From contig JAPLEZ010000091.1 in the NCBI GenBank assembly GCA_026390935.1, positions 1 through 36,397 of the forward strand: 36,397 bases of DNA. Direction: 5' to 3'. The DNA comes from Bacteroidota bacterium (lineage in GTDB: Bacteria; Bacteroidota; Bacteroidia; Flavobacteriales_C; GCA-002722245). Position 1 is the first letter of the stretch. Each line of letters starts with the position of its first letter. Below the pieces are notes generated by a model. The model worked only from the letters and a program-made list of their open reading frames with translations, had not been told where the DNA came from and did not search any database. Position numbers and translations under genes: made by a program. Positions 17,318-23,238 of the stretch are shown here, in pieces.

Positions 17318-17325
17318 AAACGTTT
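17318..17325. promoter_or_regulatory. Candidate LacI-family operator upstream of the chitinase
   Basis: AAACGTTT is a perfect palindrome with a central CG, embedded in TCGAAAACGTTTACA, a layout typical of LacI/GalR-type operators. It sits between the predicted promoter and the chitinase start, where a bound repressor would block transcription. No LacI-type gene is in the window, so the assignment is tentative. Confidence 0.35.
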
Positions 17326-17358
17326 ACAAGAAAAGTAAAACGAAACTCCCAATGGTTC

Positions 17359-17391
17359 CAAATATATGGAAAAATAATTTCCACTTCCAAA
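17359..17391 (-). promoter_or_regulatory. Promoter of the chitinase operon
   Basis: On the minus strand TTTG (17388-17391) is followed after 21 bases by TATATTTG (17359-17366), a good match to the Bacteroidota -33/-7 pair. An A9T7 tract at 17410-17425 lies upstream, where an UP-like element would be. The predicted leader is about 110 bases. Confidence 0.6.
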
Positions 17392-17544
17392 TAAATAATG
17401 CAACGCCTGAAAAAAAAATTTTTTTCCAAACATTGCATTACTTAGTAGATACCCTCTTGTTAGGTCGCTTTACTGTTATGAGCAGAAAGATGTTACATGA
17501 TTTGAGAAATATTCAGCAATCAATAGATCCTGAATTCACTTCCC

Positions 17545-17687
17545 TCCGCGAAGTTTTCAACTTCGCGGAATCTTTTCTTCAAGATTTCATCTTGCTTAAT
17601 TAAAGAAGCTGGAAGCTTCAAGAAAAGATTCCGCTAAGTTACGCTGCGCTAAACTTAGCGGAGCGAGGCTAAACTTAGCAGAGCGAG
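17545..17687. repeat. Cluster of intergenic hairpins and a 20-bp tandem repeat
   Basis: Much of the 530-base gap between pfkA and the chitinase is this cluster. Hairpin 1: TCCGCGAAGTT (17545-17555), 3-nt loop, complement to 17569. Hairpin 3: TCCGCTAAGTT (17630-17640), 11-nt loop, complement 17652-17662; its stem equals that of hairpin 1 with one paired base change. Between them GCGGAATCTTTTCTT (17565-17579) pairs with 17620-17634, enclosing two smaller hairpins (CAAGAT/ATCTTG and GAAGCT/AGCTTC). Then GCTAAACTTAGCGGAGCGAG (17648-17667) is repeated at 17668-17687 with one change. The rest of the gap (17400-17540) holds only the A/T tract and no convincing gene. Confidence 0.8.
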
Positions 17688-17712
17688 TTCTATTCTCCTT
17701 CAAGTCACAAAA

Positions 17713-17742
17713 AAAACCTGTTTAATTTCTTAAACAGGTTTT
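17713..17742 (-). terminator. Terminator of the gapA-pfkA operon
   Basis: A perfect 13-bp stem (17713-17725 with 17730-17742, TTTC loop) is followed on the minus strand by a T-run (A-run 17709-17716 on plus). It lies 31 bases downstream of the pfkA stop. Confidence 0.92.
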
Positions 17743-17772
17743 AAAATTTTTCTTGGGTATAGTCTCAAATCA

Positions 17773-18768
17773 TTATATCGATAGGATATTTGCTACTCGC
17801 AAAACTTCTTCATCAACATAATCTTTCTCAATGATGGCATCTTTAAATGAAGTGTAAACAACTTCATTTTTAATCAATCCCGCCATTACATTCTTTTTGC
17901 CGGCAATCAAACCTTCCACCGCAGCAACACCTAAGCGACTTGCTAAAATACGATCGAAAGATGTTGGATTTCCTCCTCTTTGAATGTGTCCGAGAATAGT
18001 CACTTTAGCATCAAAGTAATTCATTTTCTTGCAAACCTGTTGTGCAATATCAGCCGTTGAGCCTAACTTACAACCTTCTGCAACCACTACTATACTTGAT
18101 GTTTTTTTACGCAAACGACCTTTTTCCAGTTTTTCTACAATAGCATCAATGCTTCCTTCTCTTTCGGGAATTAAAATATCTACTGCACCAGAAGCCAAAC
18201 CTGTGTTGGCTGCAATAAAACCAGAATTTCGGCCCATCACTTCCACAAAAAACAAGCGGTTGTGCGACATAGCTGTGTTACGGATATTGTCAACTGCGCT
18301 AATAGCTGTATTGGTAGCGGTATCAAAACCAACGGTATAATCTGTTCCGTTCAAATCATTATCAATAGTTCCCGGAATACCAATGATTGGAATTCCGTGT
18401 TCCTGCGATAATAATTCAGCACCAGTAAAAGTACCGTTACCACCAATGGCAACCAAAGCGTCAATTTTACGCGCTTTCAAATTTTTGTAAGCTTTCAATC
18501 GGCCTTCTGGAGTTCTAAACTCCTCGCAGCGTGCCGACTCAAGAATAGTACCGCCTTTTTGCAAAATCTGATTGACAGAACGAACATCCATTTCATCAAT
18601 AATGTCATTGTCGATCATCCCTTCATATCCACGGTAAATTCCAGACACCGTTAATCCGTAATACACCGATGAACGAACGACTGCCCGAATGGCAGCGTTC
18701 ATTCCCGGTGAATCTCCTCCTGAAGTATAAACTCCTATTTTCTGTATCTTCTTCAATGCTTCAGCCAC
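17773..18768 (-). CDS. pfkA: 6-phosphofructokinase
   Basis: This 331-residue protein is a bacterial PFK of normal length, phosphorylating fructose-6-phosphate in glycolysis. It has the nucleotide loop GVYTSGGDSPGMNAA (12-26), the catalytic GTIDND (Asp136), VGFDTATNTA, the substrate strand EVMGRNSGFIA and LGHIQRGGNPTSFDR. The usual GGDG motif, whose Asp binds Mg-ATP in E. coli PfkA (Asp103), reads GGNG here (Asn111, codon AAC). The Gly after it is kept, which argues for ATP rather than pyrophosphate (pyrophosphate enzymes usually have GGDD). It starts 2 bases after gapA and ends in a strong terminator, so gapA-pfkA form an operon. Confidence 0.95.
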   Translation of the reverse strand: MAEALKKIQKIGVYTSGGDSPGMNAAIRAVVRSSVYYGLTVSGIYRGYEGMIDNDIIDEMDVRSVNQILQKGGTILESARCEEFRTPEGRLKAYKNLKARKIDALVAIGGNGTFTGAELLSQEHGIPIIGIPGTIDNDLNGTDYTVGFDTATNTAISAVDNIRNTAMSHNRLFFVEVMGRNSGFIAANTGLASGAVDILIPEREGSIDAIVEKLEKGRLRKKTSSIVVVAEGCKLGSTADIAQQVCKKMNYFDAKVTILGHIQRGGNPTSFDRILASRLGVAAVEGLIAGKKNVMAGLIKNEVVYTSFKDAIIEKDYVDEEVLRVANILSI

Positions 18769-18770
18769 AA

Positions 18771-19799
18771 TTATTTTTTACCTGTGAAGATAAGCGCCAA
18801 CTCAGCCATACGGTGAGAGAAGCCCATTTCGTTATCATAGAAACTTGTCATTTTAACAAGTGTATTTCCATTACTAGGAACAACCAATACGTCGTTCATG
18901 ATCATTGAAGAATAAGGCTCTCCAACGCAGTCTCTTGAACACTCGTAGAAATCACCGAAGTAAGCAGTTTGTTTCAAAATTGAACCGCTGTTGATTTTAG
19001 CAACGTTAGCTGTCATTGCAGCAGAAATTTCTTCTTTCGTTACATTTCCTTCAATTAAGTAAACCGCTTCAACTACTGATCCAGTATCGGTTGGAACTCT
19101 TAAAGCAGTACCATTTAATTTGCCATTTAAGTGAGGCAATACTTTACCTACTGCTTTCGCAGCTCCTGTAGATGCAGGAATAATGTTGTTCAAAGTTGCT
19201 CTGTTTTTTCCACCACCAAAAGCATCAGCTACTTTTTGAGTTGCTGTTGCAGCGTGAGTTGTAGAAATCAAACCAGAGATTACTTTATAAGTATCATCCA
19301 AAGCTTTAGTCATTGGAGCCAAGCAGTTGGTAGTACAAGATGCGTTAGAAACAATTTTGTCATCAGCGCTGATTGAATCGTGGTTCACACCAACAACTAC
19401 AGTTTTAGTAGCATCGTTACATGGAGCAGATACAATTACTCTTTTTGCACCAGCATTGATATGCGCTTGAGCTTTTTCAGTAGTTAAATAAAAACCAGTA
19501 CACTCAAAAACCACATCAACATCATGAGCACCCCATTTAATGTTGTTAGCGTCTTTTTCAGCGTATACAGTGATTTTATGTGTTCCTACTTGGATTACAT
19601 TGTCAGAAACCAATTTAACATCTACCGGAAATCTTCCAAAGATTGAATCTTTAGGTAAACCGCTAGCAATTTCAGAAGCCGGCACTAAGTCGTTCCCCGC
19701 TACGATTTCAATTTGATCGTTGAATTTTTCAACAATAACTCTCATTACATTTTTGCCGATTCGGCCCATTCCATTGAAAGCAACTTTAATTTTAGCCAT
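18771..19799 (-). CDS. gapA: Glyceraldehyde-3-phosphate dehydrogenase
   Basis: This 342-residue protein has the NAD-binding FNGMGRIGKN and the active-site SNASCTTNCLAP with its Cys nucleophile. AGNDL ends the second strand with the Asp that favours NAD over NADP. The protein differs from common GapA at well-kept places: FNGMGRIG instead of INGFGRIG, STTHAATATQ for TTxHAYTATQ, and SFYDNEMGFS in place of WYDNEWGYS. It therefore belongs to a divergent branch, but the catalytic Cys and the following His (TTHAA) are kept. It oxidises glyceraldehyde-3-phosphate with phosphate to 1,3-bisphosphoglycerate. It is the first gene of the gapA-pfkA operon. Confidence 0.95.
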   Translation of the reverse strand: MAKIKVAFNGMGRIGKNVMRVIVEKFNDQIEIVAGNDLVPASEIASGLPKDSIFGRFPVDVKLVSDNVIQVGTHKITVYAEKDANNIKWGAHDVDVVFECTGFYLTTEKAQAHINAGAKRVIVSAPCNDATKTVVVGVNHDSISADDKIVSNASCTTNCLAPMTKALDDTYKVISGLISTTHAATATQKVADAFGGGKNRATLNNIIPASTGAAKAVGKVLPHLNGKLNGTALRVPTDTGSVVEAVYLIEGNVTKEEISAAMTANVAKINSGSILKQTAYFGDFYECSRDCVGEPYSSMIMNDVLVVPSNGNTLVKMTSFYDNEMGFSHRMAELALIFTGKK

Positions 19800-19860
19800 G
19801 ATGATTAGAAATTTTAATTGAACATTGTTATTTTTTCTCTCCTCTTTAAAAGCGAAGCCG

Positions 19861-19868
19861 CTAAAATA
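19861..19868 (-). promoter_or_regulatory. Weak candidate -7 element for gapA-pfkA
   Basis: On the minus strand this reads TATTTTAG, one change from TAnnTTTG, 62 bases upstream of the gapA start. TTG lies about 23 bases further upstream. The match is imperfect. Confidence 0.3.
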
Positions 19869-19947
19869 GGATTTTCTACAGAATAGAAAAGCAATTTGAA
19901 AAAAAATGTTGGGAATTAATAATTTAATAATGTGGCGAGCCTAAAAA

Positions 19948-20019
19948 AAATCAGAGTGAGTGTGGGAGTGAGTTTTGATCGCATTTTCTCAAAACTCACT
20001 CCCACACTCACTCTGATTT
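19948..20019. repeat. Long perfect inverted repeat between gapA and bshB1
   Basis: Two 31-base arms (19948-19978 and 19989-20019) are exact complements around a 10-base loop. The arms contain repeated GAGTG units (CAGAGTGAGTGTGGGAGTGAG). The structure lies between two divergent genes, 31 bases before the bshB1 start, so it is not a normal terminator between gene ends. A TATATTTA element (20022-20029), one change from TAnnTTTG, follows directly, so the right arm would cover the -33 region of bshB1. Confidence 0.9.
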
Positions 20020-20050
20020 ATTATATTTACCGCTCATTAAAACTCCTCTC

Positions 20051-20758
20051 ATGAGTGAAATACTAGATATTTTGGCCTTTGCCGCACATCCCGACGATAT
20101 TGAACTCTCTTGTTCAGGCACCTTGATCAAACATATTGAACAAGGATTTAAAGTAGGCATCGTTGACCTCACCGAAGGGGAGCTTGGCAGTAGAGGCAAC
20201 AAAGAAATTCGCAAAGAAGAAGCCGACAAGGCCGCAAAGCTCATGAATCTCTCTGCACGCGAAAACCTAAAAATGCCCGACGGTTTTTTTGATTTATCAG
20301 AAGCCAACAAAATCAGCATCATCAAAATGATCCGCAAATACAAACCGAGGATGGTATTTGCCAATGCCGTTACCGACCGACATCCCGATCACGGGAGAGC
20401 TGCGCAACTGGTAAGCGAAGCGAGCTTTCTTTCGGGATTAATTAGAATTGACACCGGACAAGCACCACATCGTCCTGAAACAGTATATCACTACATACAA
20501 GACAGATTCACACAACCCGATTTCATTGTGGACATCACAGGATATTTCGAGAAAAAAATGGAATGCGTAAAAGCTTTCCGATCTCAATTTTACAATCCCG
20601 ATTCCAAAGAAATCCTCACTCCTATTTCCGGTCCGGAATTTTTCGATTATCTGCAAGGACGCGCAATTGAATACGGTCGCCTAATAGGAAAACTCCACGG
20701 AGAAGGCTTCACCACCGAACGCCCAATTGGAATATCTTCTCTCAAATCTTTGATTTAG
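20051..20758 (+). CDS. bshB1: Bacillithiol biosynthesis deacetylase (PIG-L family)
   Basis: This 235-residue protein matches BshB1 throughout. It has the zinc motif AAHPDDIE (His13, Asp15, Asp16), VDLTEGELGSRG, and DRHPDHGRAA with His111 and His114. The C-terminal segment FFDYLQGRAIEYGRLIGKLHGEGF is typical of BshB1 rather than of other LmbE proteins. It removes acetate from GlcNAc-malate during synthesis of bacillithiol, the low-molecular-weight thiol of Bacillota and many Bacteroidota. The bshA and bshC genes are not in the window. It is 1 base from ccmB downstream, so the two are likely co-transcribed. Confidence 0.95.
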   Translation: MSEILDILAFAAHPDDIELSCSGTLIKHIEQGFKVGIVDLTEGELGSRGNKEIRKEEADKAAKLMNLSARENLKMPDGFFDLSEANKISIIKMIRKYKPRMVFANAVTDRHPDHGRAAQLVSEASFLSGLIRIDTGQAPHRPETVYHYIQDRFTQPDFIVDITGYFEKKMECVKAFRSQFYNPDSKEILTPISGPEFFDYLQGRAIEYGRLIGKLHGEGFTTERPIGISSLKSLI

Positions 20759-20759
20759 T

Positions 20760-21665
20760 TTGAATTTCCAGGAAGTAAAATATTTATTTTTAAAAGAGTT
20801 CCGCATGGAACTCCGCCGCAAATCGGGCATCAACAGCATTTTGCTATTTGTGGTGGCCACCACTTTCATTAGTTTTTTGGCACTGGAAACCATTGATCAC
20901 GCACCAACATGGAATGCCTTATTCTGGATCATCACACTCTTTGCCTTTATTAATGCAGCGAACAACACTTTTCGCAACGATAGCGAAAGCACGCAATTGT
21001 ACCTAAATCAACTCGCCCATCCGCAATCCATACTTTTTGCAAAAATATTGTACAACGCTTTATTGATGGTCACTACAGGGATTTTAAATTATCTCTGCTA
21101 CTCCTTTTTTGTTGGCAACCTGATCCAAAACCATGCGCTCTTTATTTTATTGGTAATCATCGGAGGAACAGGATTCGCCAGTGTTTTATCACTCACCAAT
21201 GCTATTTCATCTAAAGCATCTTTCAACAATACACTGATGCCCATTTTAAGTATTCCGGTGTTGATTCCCTTCTTTATTATTTTAGTGGCGCAAACCAATC
21301 ACTTGGTGGGAAGTAAGGAGTACAAAGACTTTCATTATGCTTCTGAAAGAGAAGGGATGGAAGTAGAAGTTTTGTGCTATTCGATTGGTTCCCAACATTC
21401 CGATTCTATTTGCAATACCTACTTAGCAAGAGATGTAAAAAGAAAACGAATGCCAATGGTTTTCTGTGGTAAAATGATTAGTAGCGCTGGACATATTGTA
21501 GTCAAAGGAAAAATGGAAGGACAAATATTTTACGCCTCATCCATATGGGAAAAGCCTGAAACAACTGTACGCTCCTCTTTGAAATATTACGGAGCGCTTA
21601 CGCTGTTGACTTTGATTGTGCTGCTACTTGGTTTGTTTTTGTACCCTAAGATTGCGAAGTTTTAA
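20760..21665 (+). CDS. ccmB: Heme exporter subunit CcmB with an extra soluble insert
   Basis: The TTG at 20760 was chosen as start because MNFQEVKYLFLKEFRMELRRKSG matches the amphipathic beginning of CcmB and follows the bshB1 stop by 1 base; the next ATG (20805) would cut this off. CcmB is the membrane subunit of the CcmABCD complex, which moves heme or energy to CcmE during cytochrome c maturation. Five hydrophobic segments lie in residues 20-180 and a sixth at about 275-297. Bacteroidota CcmB proteins usually have about 220 residues; this one has 301. The excess is residues 185-271, a soluble block containing HIVVKGKMEGQIFYASSI, which resembles the CcmE segment NITLTGKMVNEIFHAETI. No ccmA is in the window. 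Confidence 0.85.
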   Translation: MNFQEVKYLFLKEFRMELRRKSGINSILLFVVATTFISFLALETIDHAPTWNALFWIITLFAFINAANNTFRNDSESTQLYLNQLAHPQSILFAKILYNALLMVTTGILNYLCYSFFVGNLIQNHALFILLVIIGGTGFASVLSLTNAISSKASFNNTLMPILSIPVLIPFFIILVAQTNHLVGSKEYKDFHYASEREGMEVEVLCYSIGSQHSDSICNTYLARDVKRKRMPMVFCGKMISSAGHIVVKGKMEGQIFYASSIWEKPETTVRSSLKYYGALTLLTLIVLLLGLFLYPKIAKF

Positions 21666-21704
21666 TACAAATCCCTCTTGCCAACACACATTAATGCCCT
21701 CACA

Positions 21705-21918
21705 CTCTCCCATTTTTCAAAGGGAGAAGAGCTACCTCATCCATTTCCAAACACATTCGTCAGTGAGTGGGCCACTAACTTCGTGCGGGGGCCCGAGCTA
21801 AGAGGCGAGGGTGCGAAAGGTTTTTCGTGTGGTGGCAGCATCTCTTAGCTCTTGAATTTTTTTGCTTACTTTTTTGTTTCAAGACAAAAAAGTGAGTCTT
21901 TGCTTCTTTGAAAAGAAG
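21705..21918. repeat. Intergenic hairpin array between ccmB and ccmC
   Basis: The 326-base gap holds no gene but several inverted repeats: TCTCCC/GGGAGA (21706-21711 with 21722-21727); GAGCTAAGAG (21795-21804) with its complement at 21842-21851, 37-base loop; CTTACTTTTTTGT (21865-21877) with a near-perfect complement at 21884-21896 (12 of 13); CTTCTTT/AAAGAAG (21903-21909 with 21912-21918). The third resembles intergenic repeats I remember from other Bacteroidota, which I cannot verify. TAAATTCG at 21967-21974 is one change from TAnnTTTG and may be the ccmC promoter. Confidence 0.65.
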
Positions 21919-21991
21919 AAGAAAAGTTAAAATCAAATTTCTCTCTATTTCTCAAACTTTTATGGCTAAATTCGCACGGTAAAAAAATTGC

Positions 21992-22651
21992 ATGCGTCAA
22001 ATTTGGTGGAAAATACTTTGCAGTCTGCTACTGATCTACACTGTAGCATACGGAATGATAACCGAGGTTCCGGCCTTGCACACGCTTCATGAAACCATCA
22101 GGAATTTATTTTACCATGTACCCATGTGGTTCACCATGATTTTTCTGCTGCTGATTTCCATGATTTACAGCATCAAATTTCTAAAGACAAAAGATTTAAA
22201 ATACGACATCTATGCTTCTTCCATCGCGCATGTAGGTTGCTTCTTTGGTGTTTTGGGTTTCGTTACCGGAATGCTTTGGGGCCAATACACTTGGGGTTCT
22301 CCCCTTCCGCAAGATCCTAAAATCATTGGTGCTGCCATAGCCATCCTCATATATTTCGCTTATTTTATTTTGCGCGCTTCAGTGAACGACGAAGAAAAGA
22401 AAGCGCATTTAGCCGCAGCCTTCAATGTTTTTGCTTTTATAATGTTATTGATTTTCACCGGAGTTTATCCGCGAATGGTGGATTCTTTGCACCCTGGCAA
22501 CGGCGGAAATCCGGGCTTTAACGTGTACGACAGAGATTCTCGTTTGAGTGCTGTTTTTTACTCAGCGGTGGCAGGATGGATTTTACTGGGCTTGTGGATC
22601 AGTACAATCCGCATACGCATTTCATTACTTAAAAAAGACAATTCTATATAA
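21992..22651 (+). CDS. ccmC: Heme-handling membrane protein CcmC
   Basis: This 219-residue protein has six hydrophobic segments. The tryptophan-rich loop reads LWGQYTWGSPLPQDPKIIGA, the Bacteroidota form of the WWD heme-binding motif. It is flanked by heme-ligand histidines in FYHVPMWF and DSLHPGNGG. CcmC presents heme to CcmE on the periplasmic side. It starts a run of seven genes with gaps of at most 12 bases or overlaps (ccmC-ccmD-ccmE-ccmF-kdsC-ubiA-maf). The 326-base repeat-rich gap separates it from ccmB. Confidence 0.92.
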   Translation: MRQIWWKILCSLLLIYTVAYGMITEVPALHTLHETIRNLFYHVPMWFTMIFLLLISMIYSIKFLKTKDLKYDIYASSIAHVGCFFGVLGFVTGMLWGQYTWGSPLPQDPKIIGAAIAILIYFAYFILRASVNDEEKKAHLAAAFNVFAFIMLLIFTGVYPRMVDSLHPGNGGNPGFNVYDRDSRLSAVFYSAVAGWILLGLWISTIRIRISLLKKDNSI

Positions 22652-22652
22652 C

Positions 22653-22817
22653 ATGGGAGAACTTAAAGAACAAGGGCCGGAGATGGCCGATATGCTTTAC
22701 CAAAACGGAAAAATATACGTAGTGGTGGGCGTTTTAGTAATTATCCTTATTGGTGTTTTAGGCTATCTTTTTTTCTTGGATAGAAAAATCAGCAAAATCG
22801 AAAAAAATAAAATCTAA
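22653..22817 (+). CDS. ccmD: Small single-span CcmD-like protein
   Basis: This 54-residue protein starts at ATG 22653, 1 base after ccmC, and its TAA overlaps the ccmE ATG by one base. A longer in-frame start at 22548 would lie inside ccmC. It has one membrane helix (IYVVVGVLVIILIGVLGYLFF) followed by a charged tail DRKISKIEKNKI. Size, topology and place match CcmD, which binds CcmC and CcmE and helps release holo-CcmE. Confidence 0.85.
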   Translation: MGELKEQGPEMADMLYQNGKIYVVVGVLVIILIGVLGYLFFLDRKISKIEKNKI

Positions 22818-23236
22818 TGAACAAAGGAGCTATTGTTGGACTTTCTATTGTTGTAATTGCTGTTGTTTTGCTTTTATTGGCCTTGGATGGTGCAGGCACC
22901 TACTCTACTTTTAGAGAAGCTGAACAAAATCCCGACAAAGTAATTACCATCATTGGAACACTTAACAAATCAAAACCTGTGGTGTATGATCCGGTAAAAA
23001 ACACTGATCTCACTACCATGTTTGTTAGCGACAAAGAAAATGTAGAACGTGAAGTTTATTTTCATGGTGCTAAGCCTCGTGATATTGAGAAATCGGAAAA
23101 CATTACCCTTACCGGAAAAATGGTGAATGAAATTTTTCATGCAGAAACCATTCTGGTAAAATGCCCTTCCAAATATGAGAACGGCAAATTAAATCCAGCA
23201 ACACTGGAAGATCAACAATTCGGCACAGGCCGCTAA
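22817..23236 (+). CDS. ccmE: Heme chaperone CcmE, cysteine (CxxxY) type
   Basis: This 139-residue protein has an N-terminal membrane anchor (residues 4-24) and an OB-fold domain ending NITLTGKMVNEIFHAETILVKCPSKY. In most CcmE proteins the covalent heme ligand is a His in HxxxY; here it is Cys116 in CPSKY (CxxxY). The Cys form is known from archaea and some sulfate reducers, where it goes with a simplified maturation system lacking CcmH. CcmE receives heme from CcmC and hands it to CcmF. The start overlaps ccmD by one base and the stop is 2 bases before ccmF. Confidence 0.92.
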   Translation: MNKGAIVGLSIVVIAVVLLLLALDGAGTYSTFREAEQNPDKVITIIGTLNKSKPVVYDPVKNTDLTTMFVSDKENVEREVYFHGAKPRDIEKSENITLTGKMVNEIFHAETILVKCPSKYENGKLNPATLEDQQFGTGR

Positions 23237-23238
23237 TT

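Noticed and set aside
17352-17603. 83-codon plus-strand frame in the pfkA-chitinase gap
   Set aside because: It spans the predicted chitinase promoter and the hairpin cluster, and resembles no family.
17545-17687. CRISPR array
   Set aside because: Only two tandem 20-base units without spacers, and no cas genes.
20008-20364. 118-codon minus-strand frame over the start of bshB1
   Set aside because: Antisense to conserved BshB1 motifs; Ser-rich shadow translation.
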